NCBI GenBank assembly: GCA_937899055.1
Contig: CALBPX010000099.1
Coordinates: 1-60,876 of the forward strand
DNA length: 60,876 bases
From: an uncultured Bacteroidales bacterium
GTDB lineage: Bacteria; Bacteroidota; Bacteroidia; Bacteroidales; UBA932
Reading direction: 5' to 3'
The notes beneath the pieces are model-generated. The model made no database searches, was not told the DNA's origin, and saw only the letters and a list, made by a program, of their open reading frames with translations. This document shows, in pieces, positions 25,590-35,311 of the stretch (position 1 is its first letter; every line of letters begins with the position of its first letter). The position numbers and the translations under genes are program-made.

Positions 25590-27065
25590 ATGAATATTAA
25601 ATCCTTAAGAAGAAATATTGCTGTGGCATTTGCCTCAGCGATGATGATTTGTTTTGCCGTTTTCTTTGGAGACGAGGTTTATGCTCAGACAGGGAAAGAT
25701 GTTAAGAAGGCTGGTGAAGACAGCCTGAGGTATCAGGCCGGGCCGAGATTTGCGTCTTCTCCGGTGGATTCTCTGGTACTGGACGATTTTGCTTGGTGCA
25801 ACAGGTATGTGATGCCCACCCAGACATTCGGCAGGTTTTCTGATATTGAAAGGCTTCCGGTGGCTGAACAGCTGAAGGGGCATCTGAAGGCAAAGTATAG
25901 GATGTTCATCACCCAGCCTATAGACCACAAGCATCCGGAGAAAGGCCTCTTCAAGCAGAGGGTCATAGTGGGATTTGCAAACTTCAAGGCCCCTACCGTA
26001 ATCATCACGGAAGGATATACGGCAAAGTACGGAGCCAACCCAAGGTACGACGAGGAGGTTGCCTACCTGCTCCAGTGCAACTACGTGATGGTTGAACACC
26101 GCTACTTCAATGAGAGCGTTCCGTTCATGCAGGACGATTCCACCATCACCTGGGAAAAACTCAACTGGGACTATATGACCGCAGAGCAGGAGGCCGCAGA
26201 CCTGCACGAAGTAAGGAAGGCTCTGAGCCACATTTTCTACGGCAAGTGGATAGCCACCGGCATCAGCAAAGGCGGGCAGAACTGCATGGCCTACACCATG
26301 TTCTACCCTAAAGACGTGGACGTTTCCGTACCGTACGTAGGACCGGTTGCAAGGGCTCAGGAAGACGGAAGGCACGAACCGTTCCTAAGAGATTCCACCG
26401 GAACCGCCGAAGACCGGGCCATAATCTACAACTTCCAGATGGAGATTCTCAAACGGAGGAGTGCAATGGAGCAGAAACTTACGGAATGGTCCGAAAGGAA
26501 CAATGTCAAGTACAACATTTCCATTCCGGAAGTTCTGGACTACTGTGTGCTGGAGTTTCCGTTTGCTTTCTGGCAGTGGGGAAGGAAGACAAGCACCATC
26601 CCGGCCACCACGGAAAGTGACGATGTGCTGTTCAAGTACTTTGTAGATGCGGTTGGTCCTGACTACTTCCAGAGCTGGGACGACAATGCCCCGTTCTTCG
26701 TACAGGCTGCAAAGGAACTCGGCTACTACGGATATGATACCAAGCCGTTCAAGAAGTATCTCAAGATCAAGTCTTCCAAGGGTTATCTCAGAAAGATATT
26801 CCTGCCCGGCGGACGCAAGTTCAAGTTTGACAAGACCCTGTACAAGAACCTTACAAACTTTGTAGCCACTACTGACAACAAGATGATGTTCATCTATGGA
26901 GAATGGGACCCGTGGTCTTCCGTAAGGCCTCTCAGCCCGGGGCACGACAACATAAAGTTCTTCATTGCTCCAGGTGGAAGCCATAGGGCAAGGATTTCCA
27001 ACCTGCCGCCGGAAATGAGGGAAGAAGCCGTTAAGACCCTCAAGGAATGGCTGAATATCAAATAG
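25590..27065 (+). CDS. Secreted S37-family tripeptidyl aminopeptidase
   Basis: 491 residues. A signal peptide covers about 1-32 (ending VYAQ). The alpha/beta-hydrolase nucleophile elbow is GISKGGQ (Ser226), in the S37/PS-10 context WIATGISKGGQNCMAYTMFYP. The acid region is GEWDPWSS and the His region GGSHRARI near the C-terminus. Known S37 members release tripeptides from the N-termini of proteins, so this is likely a periplasmic peptide-degrading enzyme that could process peptides taken up by the TonB system further right. A motif copy lies at 25634 in the signal peptide (ASAMMI). A weak hairpin (CAGACA/TGTCTG, 27069-27089) followed by T residues comes after the stop. Confidence 0.9.
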   Translation: MNIKSLRRNIAVAFASAMMICFAVFFGDEVYAQTGKDVKKAGEDSLRYQAGPRFASSPVDSLVLDDFAWCNRYVMPTQTFGRFSDIERLPVAEQLKGHLKAKYRMFITQPIDHKHPEKGLFKQRVIVGFANFKAPTVIITEGYTAKYGANPRYDEEVAYLLQCNYVMVEHRYFNESVPFMQDDSTITWEKLNWDYMTAEQEAADLHEVRKALSHIFYGKWIATGISKGGQNCMAYTMFYPKDVDVSVPYVGPVARAQEDGRHEPFLRDSTGTAEDRAIIYNFQMEILKRRSAMEQKLTEWSERNNVKYNISIPEVLDYCVLEFPFAFWQWGRKTSTIPATTESDDVLFKYFVDAVGPDYFQSWDDNAPFFVQAAKELGYYGYDTKPFKKYLKIKSSKGYLRKIFLPGGRKFKFDKTLYKNLTNFVATTDNKMMFIYGEWDPWSSVRPLSPGHDNIKFFIAPGGSHRARISNLPPEMREEAVKTLKEWLNIK

Positions 27066-27131
27066 ATACAGACAAAACAAAATGTCTGCTTTTTGCCGGT
27101 CTGTTAAGATTTGGCAACCAAATGCTTTCAA

Positions 27132-28085
27132 ATGGACAACATCACATTCAAGGACATAGAGCTCTCTGATTCCAAGTGGATCAGGGAACTCTTTGCTTCC
27201 AAAGACTATAACTCGGAAGACTACAACTTCACCTACCAGTACCTGTGGAGGAACACCTTCAAAAGCAAGGTTGCCCGGGTGGGAGATCTCGTTCTCATAC
27301 AGTACAATATGGAAGGGCGGAGAAGCTACCTCTTCCCGGCGGGCCGCGCCGAAGACTCCCAGACGGCAGACCTTTTGAGCTCTATGCTCTGCCAGAGTTC
27401 TCTGCTCAGCGATGAGGGCAAGCTTGCCTTCTACGGAGTACTGCCGAGTCAGCTGGATTTCCTTGAGAGGCATTTCGGCGGACAGTTCACCGCAGAACAG
27501 GTACGCATGGGGGCAGATTACATCTACGATGCAGAATCGCTGAGAACCCTCAAGGGCAAGAAGTACCAGGCCAAGCGCAACTTTGCCAATGGGTTCAGGA
27601 GAAATTACAATTGGAAGTTTGAGCCTATTACTGAAGAGAATCTTGAGGAGTGCCTCCAGATGAACGACGAGTGGTGCCGCCGCAACGGCTGCGGAGAGAA
27701 CTTCTGGAAAGCCAATGAATTCTGCGCCGTAAGGATTGCCCTGAACAATTTCAAGGCCCTGGGTCTTGACGGCGGACTTCTGAGAGTGGAAGGACGGGTC
27801 GTGGCTTTCACGCTGGGAGAAAAGATGAACTCCGACACCCTGCTGGTTCACATAGAAAAAGCCCTGACAGAGTATCGCGGAGCCTACCAGGCAATGAGCC
27901 AGGAATTCCTCGGCTACATGGAAAAGACTCTTCGGGAAAGGGAAAACATTCCGGAAGACACTCCGGCATTCACCCTGGTCAACCGCGAGGACGACTCCGG
28001 AGACGAAAACCTCCGCAAGGCCAAACTTGAATACCACCCAATCGAGATAAAAGAAAAGTATCTGATTTCCATTACCAAAAAATAA
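27132..28085 (+). CDS. DUF2156 (GNAT-fold, aminoacyl-transferase-like) protein
   Basis: 317 residues. Two GNAT-like halves are visible: an N-terminal part with DYNFTYQYLWRN and RRSYLFPAG, and a C-terminal part with KKYQAKRNFANGFRR and the long segment YQAMSQEFLGYM, then FTLVNREDDSGDENLRKAK, which are typical of DUF2156 and MprF-like C-terminal domains. MprF relatives transfer amino acids from tRNA to lipid, but this protein lacks membrane helices, so a soluble acyl- or aminoacyl-transferase is only an inference. ATG 27132 was chosen over an upstream TTG. Motif copies lie at 27405 and 27536. Confidence 0.8.
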   Translation: MDNITFKDIELSDSKWIRELFASKDYNSEDYNFTYQYLWRNTFKSKVARVGDLVLIQYNMEGRRSYLFPAGRAEDSQTADLLSSMLCQSSLLSDEGKLAFYGVLPSQLDFLERHFGGQFTAEQVRMGADYIYDAESLRTLKGKKYQAKRNFANGFRRNYNWKFEPITEENLEECLQMNDEWCRRNGCGENFWKANEFCAVRIALNNFKALGLDGGLLRVEGRVVAFTLGEKMNSDTLLVHIEKALTEYRGAYQAMSQEFLGYMEKTLRERENIPEDTPAFTLVNREDDSGDENLRKAKLEYHPIEIKEKYLISITKK

Positions 28086-28106
28086 TTATCATTTTTTGAT
28101 AATTAT
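28082..28106 (+). other. Perfect AT-rich hairpin overlapping the DUF2156 stop codon
   Basis: ATAATTATCA (28082-28091) and TGATAATTAT (28097-28106) are exact inverted repeats around a five-T loop. Neither strand has a clean T run after it, so it may be a weak terminator, an mRNA 3' end stabiliser or a protein-binding palindrome. Confidence 0.6.
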
Positions 28107-28151
28107 AAAATAGTAATGACTGGGGCCGGAGATTACAAGAGCCATAATTGT

Positions 28152-28159
28152 TATCTTTG
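28152..28159 (+). promoter_or_regulatory. Minus-7 box TATCTTTG
   Basis: A TAnnTTTG match, 20 bases before the ATG at 28180. Confidence 0.6.
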
Positions 28160-28179
28160 TTCAGCTTAAACAATCTTAT

Positions 28180-29160
28180 ATGAAAAAGTTGATGATATTG
28201 TTTTCTGCCGCTTTTCTGGCTCTTATGCCGCAATCTGTTTCCGCACAGAAGAAGGCAAAGATTGACCAGCGGGCAGGATATCTGGATGTGCCTTATTTCC
28301 AGAATGTTCATCGCAATGAAAAAGCCCCTGACGGACAAGCCTACATAAAGATAATTCAGGATACCGGCTTCTGGGATATGGAAGACCTGACCGCAAAGCA
28401 GATACTCTCCGGCAACGTGCCTTCCGCCCTGAAAAAGTTCCGCAAGATTACATACACAGTAACGATTCGCCATAAATATCAAAGTATTACTCTTGAAGGT
28501 TTCCCTGATGGCCCCGTGAAAAGCGAAACGCATAAATATAAAGTTGAGATGTGGGTGCTCCCCGATTATCTTGCGGTTGGCAACGATGAGGACTTTGTGC
28601 GTATGCCGATGGGCCCGCTGGCGGCACAGAGGGTTGCAGACTCCCTGTACTGCTCCCTGCCTACCACATTCCTTTCAGACAGGATAGACGAAGCATCCGA
28701 GGGCAGAATTGAGATATTCCCCTTCCGGCCTGTTGGAGACAGGAACATGAAGCCGCTCTGCTTTGAAGACAGCAACAATGCCATCAACGCCCTGATGAGG
28801 TCCAAAGGGCTTGAATTCGGCCAGTTCGTATCCGGCCTGAAGAAAGACGTTGTCCTGACCACAAGGCTTGAAAATGAGCCTGGTTTTGACCGCCACGTGG
28901 CCATATACGGATGGTTCCATCCGGACGGACATCCTCAGCAGCCGCTGTTCATCCGCCACGGCAACTTCTACTCGGACTACAGCCACGGAATCAGGCTCAT
29001 CTACCGTACCATCAAGATCAACGGAAAGGAACACGACCTCAGGGCGGTTCTGGAAGATCCGGTCCTGTTCCGCCTGGTCAGCAAGGAAGACGTGCCGTTC
29101 AAGCGCGCCTCCTACGACTGGCAGGAGCCATGGATCTTCAAGGGCGGAGAAGACCGTTAG
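28180..29160 (+). CDS. Secreted protein of unknown function
   Basis: 326 residues with a signal peptide (about 1-22, ending VSAQ). The N-terminal 120 residues hold YLDVPYFQN and TYTVTIRHKYQSITLEGFPDG. The C-terminal part is better conserved in character: HVAIYGWFHPDGHPQQPLF, then GNFYSDYSHGIRLIYRTIKING. A similar run of IYGWH, QPL, H and YSDYSHG residues is, to my recollection, shared with secreted actinobacterial and fungal proteins of unknown function. His/Tyr/Asp clustering suggests an enzyme, but I cannot name the reaction. It has its own minus-7 box and converges with the C25 operon with a 13-base gap. Confidence 0.55.
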   Translation: MKKLMILFSAAFLALMPQSVSAQKKAKIDQRAGYLDVPYFQNVHRNEKAPDGQAYIKIIQDTGFWDMEDLTAKQILSGNVPSALKKFRKITYTVTIRHKYQSITLEGFPDGPVKSETHKYKVEMWVLPDYLAVGNDEDFVRMPMGPLAAQRVADSLYCSLPTTFLSDRIDEASEGRIEIFPFRPVGDRNMKPLCFEDSNNAINALMRSKGLEFGQFVSGLKKDVVLTTRLENEPGFDRHVAIYGWFHPDGHPQQPLFIRHGNFYSDYSHGIRLIYRTIKINGKEHDLRAVLEDPVLFRLVSKEDVPFKRASYDWQEPWIFKGGEDR

Positions 29161-29173
29161 TTCTCAAGACGGG

Positions 29174-31447
29174 TTACTTCAGGCGGTTGATGGTCTGCTC
29201 TATCTCTGCCTTGAGTTCGGGTTCGAGATCCGTACCGTCATTGAGTATCTTCTGGCATCCGTCTATGATTTCCTGCTTTCTGTAGGAATATATATACCAG
29301 CCCAGGGCTTCGGCCATGTTGAGCCTTATTACCAGGGAATTGTCCTTGTCTGCCAAAAGTTCCAGGAACTGAGGAATGCACTCGTGGAGGTTGTAGTTAC
29401 GGGTCATGCGAATATTTGAAATCCGTTCTTCTTCCTTTGCACCTTTGTTGAGTATTCCCTCTACGGTTTTGTCAAATCTCTTCTTGTTACGGGCAATGGA
29501 GGTTTCCACTTCTTTCACAACCTCGTCATTGTCCAGATAAGTCATGGTAGGCTTCACCTTGTCAAACGCTTCCTTAAGGGCTGCGTGGTTTACGTTGAGG
29601 AAGTTGGTGGAGATGTTGTAGCTGACCCTTCTGGCCTCGGGATAGTTTACATACACATCCATCATTGTCTCAAACACCCGTGGGTCTCCGCTTCTTCCGC
29701 AAAGGTCAGCAGCACGTCTTCTTACTACCTCATAGCGGTCTTTCAAACCGAGTTTGAGGGCTTCTGCAAAGGTGTCGTTGTCCATCTGTGAAAGGAGTGT
29801 GAGACATTCCATGCGTACAGTGCCGTACTTGCTGTCTTTCATCTTCTGGAGAATCTCGGCAGAGGATATCCGGTCAAGATCTCTGAGCATACGGAGAGCT
29901 ACGTTCTGGACTGCCGGATAAGGGCTGTTGAGCTGGCTTCTCCAGTAGGCAGCATCCTTGCGGTGGGAAGCTATCACTCCGGCAAAGTCTATGTCGGCTC
30001 CGCTGCTGAAACGGAATGTAGGGTCGCCTATCAGATGGCCTTCCAGGTAAGGAACCAGACGGTTGTATTCACCTATCCTGGCACCCAGAGAGATGATTCC
30101 TATGCACTCGTATGTCCACTTGTCCTGAAGTACGTTCACGGTGTTGCCCTGGCAGACTACCGTTCGGCCGTTGCCGAAGATGTAGTAGCCGCTGATGTTG
30201 CCCTTGCGGTGGAAACTGCCGTTATAGCAGGCGTTGAACATCACAAAGTAAGGCTGAGGGTTGAAACCTTTCAGGTCCTGCAGGTCTATGATGATTTCAC
30301 GCCTTTCCTGCTTTGTCTGTTCGTTTACAGCCGCTCTCTCCTCAGGAGTAAGGCGCTGGAGCCTCCACCATTCGTCAAAGAACTTGGGAGTTACGTGGAA
30401 GTCTGTGCACAGGGTGTCGATGAGCCTTTTGGCATAGGCATCGGCATCCTCGTCGCTCATTCCGGCTTTCTTCCTCTTGGCCACTTCCCTGGAAAGGATG
30501 ACATAGGGACCGCTGTCCCAGCCCCACCCGTTACGATACTTCTTGGCATAGTCCGCAGGAGTTTCCTGTGATGGAAACTCGGATATGTGCTGCTTGTCTA
30601 TTGAGCCGTGCTCGTTGAAGAAGATTGCATCAACCTCCGGCCTCTGGAGCTCGTCAAACAGACGGTACTTCATGTAGTCCTCATGACGGAAGTTGAGCTG
30701 CTTGAGGTTTCTGGACGAGTTCCCCAGGAACTGGAAGTTTTCTTCCAGAGTGATGCTCTCGTCCATCCATGTTATCAGACAGTCGGAATTGTAGCCGTGT
30801 CCGGCAAAGGTTACGATGTTGTCCAGAACATTCTGCTGCCTGTGGGCCTCTACGCATTTTTCAAGGAAGGCGGCAATAGCCTCATACTTGTTTCCGCCAA
30901 GTTCTTCCGGATACTTGATCCTGGCTGAATAGTAGGTAGGATTCAGACGCTGGGCGCAGTCGGTCCTGAGGTTGTAGTAGAAGAAATCTGTATCTATGCT
31001 GTCTCTTCCTATGTACTCGAACTCAAGGTTAAGGTCGTCGTAGAAACGGTCGCTGCCTACGCTGGATTCGTTGCGGTCAAACTTCTCCTCGTCCATCTTG
31101 AAGGCTGTGGTCATGTGCTGGGCATTGCGGACCATGGCTACCGGAATGTCGCCGATGAGAACTATGCCCTCCAGATTCTTTGCCTTCTTGTTGAGCTTCT
31201 TGAGTTCCGTACGGAGCATCATAGGATCGGCCCAGTCGCCGCGGAGGATGTAGGTAGAAAGTCCGTCTGCCTGAGTTGCATCGCGATAAGCATAAACCTG
31301 AGGCTTGCAGGCCTCAAAGGTAGCGTTGTCTATTACAATTGCAAAGGCGTTGCCGGCCTTGGATGTTGGCTTTTCGAGCTTGATGTTCTGCCCAACGGCC
31401 GAAACTGCAAGGCAGACCCAAACAACTGCTAAAAATATCTTTTTCAT
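29174..31447 (-). CDS. C25 (gingipain-like) cysteine peptidase with HEAT-like repeats, paralogue 1
   Basis: 757 residues; signal peptide 1-19. The caspase/gingipain-fold core includes VLIGDIPVAMV, SDRFYDDL, TFAGHGYNSD (His217), FFNEHGS (His280) and FVMFNACYNGSF (Cys407); the last strongly resembles the gingipain nucleophile segment. Between the GHG and Cys elements lies about 190 residues of extra sequence, far more than in RgpA/B. Residues from about 510 to the end form alpha-helical HEAT-like repeats (AALKLGLKDRYEVVRRRAADLCGRSG and similar). No type IX secretion C-terminal domain is visible, so it is probably periplasmic. It is the last gene of the five-gene operon, nine bases after its paralogue. 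It may also be a maturation or adaptor protease. Confidence 0.8.
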   Translation of the reverse strand: MKKIFLAVVWVCLAVSAVGQNIKLEKPTSKAGNAFAIVIDNATFEACKPQVYAYRDATQADGLSTYILRGDWADPMMLRTELKKLNKKAKNLEGIVLIGDIPVAMVRNAQHMTTAFKMDEEKFDRNESSVGSDRFYDDLNLEFEYIGRDSIDTDFFYYNLRTDCAQRLNPTYYSARIKYPEELGGNKYEAIAAFLEKCVEAHRQQNVLDNIVTFAGHGYNSDCLITWMDESITLEENFQFLGNSSRNLKQLNFRHEDYMKYRLFDELQRPEVDAIFFNEHGSIDKQHISEFPSQETPADYAKKYRNGWGWDSGPYVILSREVAKRKKAGMSDEDADAYAKRLIDTLCTDFHVTPKFFDEWWRLQRLTPEERAAVNEQTKQERREIIIDLQDLKGFNPQPYFVMFNACYNGSFHRKGNISGYYIFGNGRTVVCQGNTVNVLQDKWTYECIGIISLGARIGEYNRLVPYLEGHLIGDPTFRFSSGADIDFAGVIASHRKDAAYWRSQLNSPYPAVQNVALRMLRDLDRISSAEILQKMKDSKYGTVRMECLTLLSQMDNDTFAEALKLGLKDRYEVVRRRAADLCGRSGDPRVFETMMDVYVNYPEARRVSYNISTNFLNVNHAALKEAFDKVKPTMTYLDNDEVVKEVETSIARNKKRFDKTVEGILNKGAKEEERISNIRMTRNYNLHECIPQFLELLADKDNSLVIRLNMAEALGWYIYSYRKQEIIDGCQKILNDGTDLEPELKAEIEQTINRLK

Positions 31448-31456
31448 ATCTGCCTC

Positions 31457-33616
31457 CTATTTCTTTGATGTCAGACGTGTTACGGCTCCAATCAGGGCCG
31501 GCTTCATTTCGGCCGGTGTGTCGGGGTCGGCAAGAAGTTTCCTGCAAGAATCCACAATTTCGCCCTTGCGGTAAGAAAGGTTCCACCAGGCAAGAGCCTC
31601 AGCCATCATGGTGCGTATCAGGACATCGTCCTGAGGGTCTTCCATAACCTTCAGAGCCTGAGTAAGATTCTGATGGTATGGACGGTTACGCATGAACTGG
31701 ATGTAAGAAACCCGGTAGCCGGATTTCTTTCCGCTGTCCGCTATGGTTTCTATGGAAGCCTTGGCAGGGTTATCCATTATCAGTTTCAGAAGGGCTCCGC
31801 GGTCTTTGTCGGCATTGTAATACTGCCGGTCCTGGAAATATTGGTTGACCGCATCTTCTGCAACCGTTGCATCAAAGCAGAGCAGCGCACTTGTGGCGTC
31901 GAACACCACCCTTGTGGCATGGATGTCGTTCACATAAGCGGCTATCAGATAAGGCAGAAACTCTTCCGCCCCTACCTGTCCCATGCGGGTTACTGCTATG
32001 CGGCGGATGAATTCAAAACTGTCTGTAATGCTGAGCTTGAGGGCCTCCCAATAGTTCTTGTCGCCGAGCTTCTCAAGTAATCGCAGAGAATTATATCTGA
32101 CAATTGCATATGGCGACTCTTTCAGTTTCTTCAGCAGAATGTCCGAAATACCCGGGTAATTACCTTCAAACAGCTTTATCTCAGCGATATTCTGAAGTTC
32201 CGGATTAGGGTCGTCCAGACGGCCTGCCCAATAGGCATTGTCTTTTATGGTCAGCACTTCGTTGAGGTTCTCGTCTGTCCTTTCGGGGGCGAAACGGAAA
32301 GTAGGATCGCCGATGATATGGCTCTCCAGTATATTGATATGCTGGGCCCATAGGCCTATCCTGACGCCGTTTCCAAGAAGACCGAGAAGGTCGAACGCGC
32401 TCTTGTCCTGGAGGACATTCACGCTGTTGGCAAAGCCTGCCACACAATTGCCATTTGCCATTATGAACTTGCCGGCAATGAAGTCGGGATTGCGGAAATC
32501 GCCGTTGTAACAGGCGTCAAAGATGACGAATCTTGGATTTGGAGCTATGTCATTGACTTCCTCAAGGATGATTCCTTCCTTAAGGTTCAGCAGAGAATCG
32601 GCGGCTATTGCCTTGGGGTCTTTGTAGTCTGCATACCAGGTGGAATCGAGCCCCCACTCTTCACACATCTGCTTTGCGCGGTCCAGATTCCTGCGGGCAA
32701 TTGTGCGAAGATAGTTGTGGAGATAGTCTGAAGGCTTCTGGTCTTCCGGTGCTCCGGAAAGGTACATCCTGAAGTAATCTCCGTGTTCGTGGAACACCAT
32801 GAAATCCACATCCTTGCGGCGGAGTTCCTTAATCACGGACGGCTTGATGTAATCGTCCATGCTGTAGCGGAGGTAGCGGGCCTCTCCGTCTTTCTTGAAC
32901 ACATCGGGGAACTGCTCGCTGACTATCTGCTGTTCGCTCCTCCATGCCGTTATGGAATTGGAGTATGAACCATGGCCGGTGTAGGAAACAAACTGGTCGA
33001 ACTTGTTGCCGGCCTTGTGCTCCCTTACAGCTTTCTCCAGATATGCGGCAATCTGCCTGCAGCCGCAGCCGTTACTCTTCTGGGCCTGGATTCTTCCGGT
33101 GTAGATGTCGCACTCTATGTAGGGCTTGCTGTCAGGGGCAAGTTCGTAGAAGTGGTGAAGGCCCTTTGTAGAGTCTGCCAGCTTGATGAACTTGAGGTCA
33201 AAGTCGTCGTAGAAACGGTCGGACGGAACCGCCACCGTCTCCAGAGGATATTTGCGCTCGTCCATCTTGTAGGCGCTGGTCATATATTGGGCTTTCATTA
33301 TCATTGCAACAGGTATATCGCCGATGAAAACCGCACCCTCCAGGTTCTCCTCCCTGTAGAGTTTCTCAAGAACTTCCTTTACCTGCTCCGGAGACTCCCA
33401 CTTTGAGGAAACCACGAAAGTGGGAAGGCCCTCACCCTCGATGGTTTCCTTGTACTGCGCCACCTGCGTAGCACATTTTTCCAAAGTGTGGCTGTCTATT
33501 ATCACTGCAAACGATGTCTTTCCGGTTATGGATGGCCGTTCCGTCTTTTGGGCCGAAAGGCTCAGCGGAAAGACAACCGCAAGCAGCAGAATAATCCGGA
33601 ATGATTTTCCTGTCAT
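31457..33616 (-). CDS. C25 (gingipain-like) cysteine peptidase with HEAT-like repeats, paralogue 2
   Basis: About 719 residues; signal peptide ending LSAQ. It has the same architecture as its downstream neighbour: VFIGDIPVAMI, SDRFYDDF, SYTGHGSYSNS (His about 215), MVFHEHGDYF (His about 278) and FVIFDACYNGDF (Cys about 369). The FDACYNGDF stretch is very close to the FDVACVNGDF of Arg-gingipain. HEAT-like helices occupy about 490-700. The two paralogues are clearly related but diverged over most of their length, implying an old tandem duplication with separate substrates. ATG 33616 is preferred to a GTG nine bases upstream. A motif copy lies at 32180. Confidence 0.82.
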   Translation of the reverse strand: MTGKSFRIILLLAVVFPLSLSAQKTERPSITGKTSFAVIIDSHTLEKCATQVAQYKETIEGEGLPTFVVSSKWESPEQVKEVLEKLYREENLEGAVFIGDIPVAMIMKAQYMTSAYKMDERKYPLETVAVPSDRFYDDFDLKFIKLADSTKGLHHFYELAPDSKPYIECDIYTGRIQAQKSNGCGCRQIAAYLEKAVREHKAGNKFDQFVSYTGHGSYSNSITAWRSEQQIVSEQFPDVFKKDGEARYLRYSMDDYIKPSVIKELRRKDVDFMVFHEHGDYFRMYLSGAPEDQKPSDYLHNYLRTIARRNLDRAKQMCEEWGLDSTWYADYKDPKAIAADSLLNLKEGIILEEVNDIAPNPRFVIFDACYNGDFRNPDFIAGKFIMANGNCVAGFANSVNVLQDKSAFDLLGLLGNGVRIGLWAQHINILESHIIGDPTFRFAPERTDENLNEVLTIKDNAYWAGRLDDPNPELQNIAEIKLFEGNYPGISDILLKKLKESPYAIVRYNSLRLLEKLGDKNYWEALKLSITDSFEFIRRIAVTRMGQVGAEEFLPYLIAAYVNDIHATRVVFDATSALLCFDATVAEDAVNQYFQDRQYYNADKDRGALLKLIMDNPAKASIETIADSGKKSGYRVSYIQFMRNRPYHQNLTQALKVMEDPQDDVLIRTMMAEALAWWNLSYRKGEIVDSCRKLLADPDTPAEMKPALIGAVTRLTSKK

Positions 33617-33637
33617 CTTATTCACTATAAATTACTT

Positions 33638-35290
33638 CTAGAATGTCATTCCTATTTTCAGGGAAATGAATTTCCTGTTCTTGAAGATGCTCTTCTCCTG
33701 GTCTGCCCCGTGGTAAGGACTCAGGAACGGGAACTTTGCAACTGCGGCGCCCCAGGTGGTGTTGTCTCCCTTGGGTTTGATGCTGCTGCACTCAAGGCTT
33801 ACAAACAGAGAAGCCAGACTCTTCAGACCGCTGAAGCTGTAGGTAATGCTTCCGCCCATCTTGCTATAATCTGAACTCTGATAGATGAAGTCCATGAGGG
33901 CAAAGTTGGTGAACGCCTTGTTGTCTTCCTTTACTCCGCCATAGTCGAACACTCCCTTGGAGTTGTTGTTTACTCCGCCGTTGAGGTTGAACGTCAGGCT
34001 GTTCTTTGTGTCAATTACCATGTTGTAGGTAACATCGGCCCCAAAGAAGAAGTTGTTGATCTCCTTGTGGGTTTCAGGAACATAGTAAGTGAAATGGTCT
34101 CTTGAACTTACCGCATTCAGATTGAACTTCCAGGTGTAGGAGTCTCCGTCTGCAATCATATAGTCTATGTTGAAGTACTGGTTCCTCTTTGCAAACTTGG
34201 AACGTTCAAACTTGGCGTCGGTGATGTAGCTCTGAACCTCGTAGGTGTTGTCGTAGGTCTGGAAGTACTCTATTCCGCGTAAATCGTTGTTGTCGTAACG
34301 GTAGCGGAAGAATACACGGTCCTTTTCCGTGGCGTTGTACTGGAAGGCCAGGTTTGCACCCCATACGGTCTTCTTTACGGTACCGCTCATCTGAGGCTTG
34401 GTATAGTTGCAGAGCACGTCCTCAACCCTGTACAGATAGTCTGCCGAAACAAAAGCCTTGAACTTTTCGTTGCGGAAACTGTACTGGAGGCTTCCTCCCA
34501 GAGCATTGGCGTTGTAGTTACGCAGCTTGTTTATACCCGCAAAAGAGGCAATGACTCCATCGTTGAAGAAACCGGGGGCAACCATTTCCCAACCTTTCTG
34601 GTCTGTAAGATGGTTGATGTTCTCGGCAGAACCGTCCTCGCGGTAGCTGGTATAGTGGAAGACCGCACCAAGGCTGTTGGACGGGTTGAATTCCCATACG
34701 ATTGAAGGCATCACATTCAGGTCCGAAACCTTGGTAAGGGGGCGTGGGTCCAACTGCTTGGCTGCAATGGCTGCCTGATATGTTCCGGATATTCCAATGA
34801 TGAGATGGCCGTTTATAAGCCTTGGAAAAGCAGCCTTGAAGCCCAGGTCATAAGTCTGGTTCTTCCATTTGCTGACATTCTCGTCTGCTACAAAGAACGG
34901 CATATCGCGGGTAGGATCTGCAAGGGTTGCATTCCACTTGGCTCCCGCAATATTGTCTTTGGTGTAAGTGAAGTCTCCCCAGATAAACATTCCGCCCACA
35001 TTCTTGTAGATTCCTCCACCGTCTGTGTGGAATTTGAGTGAATTTATCTTTTCGCCAACCTGCATGGGTTTGAAATCACCCTTGGTGTAGTCGTATCCGA
35101 AATATGCATTTGCCATCAGGGCCGGTGCATCCACCAGACCTCCGGCTGCATTCTCGGAATTGTTGAGCCAGATGTTCTCCAGTTGGGCTCTTTCTATGGC
35201 AGCTTTGGTACCTGTCTGAGCCATTGCCACAAAACCGGCAAAAATGGCCGGAACCAATATGGCCGCTATCTTAAATATCTTTCTATTCAT
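33638..35290 (-). CDS. DUF6850-type outer-membrane beta-barrel protein
   Basis: 550 residues with a signal peptide (about 1-25, ending AMAQ). The rest alternates amphipathic beta strands with aromatic girdles, ending in RKFISLKIGMTF with a C-terminal Phe, as expected for an outer-membrane barrel. The order receptor, DUF4876 lipoprotein, DUF6850 barrel is a set I associate with Bacteroidota. Its role is unknown; a second porin-like channel or substrate docking is an inference. The ATG at 35290 follows a weaker TTG at 35299. Confidence 0.72.
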   Translation of the reverse strand: MNRKIFKIAAILVPAIFAGFVAMAQTGTKAAIERAQLENIWLNNSENAAGGLVDAPALMANAYFGYDYTKGDFKPMQVGEKINSLKFHTDGGGIYKNVGGMFIWGDFTYTKDNIAGAKWNATLADPTRDMPFFVADENVSKWKNQTYDLGFKAAFPRLINGHLIIGISGTYQAAIAAKQLDPRPLTKVSDLNVMPSIVWEFNPSNSLGAVFHYTSYREDGSAENINHLTDQKGWEMVAPGFFNDGVIASFAGINKLRNYNANALGGSLQYSFRNEKFKAFVSADYLYRVEDVLCNYTKPQMSGTVKKTVWGANLAFQYNATEKDRVFFRYRYDNNDLRGIEYFQTYDNTYEVQSYITDAKFERSKFAKRNQYFNIDYMIADGDSYTWKFNLNAVSSRDHFTYYVPETHKEINNFFFGADVTYNMVIDTKNSLTFNLNGGVNNNSKGVFDYGGVKEDNKAFTNFALMDFIYQSSDYSKMGGSITYSFSGLKSLASLFVSLECSSIKPKGDNTTWGAAVAKFPFLSPYHGADQEKSIFKNRKFISLKIGMTF

Positions 35291-35311
35291 AACTTTCAAC
35301 TTTTGCCGTGT

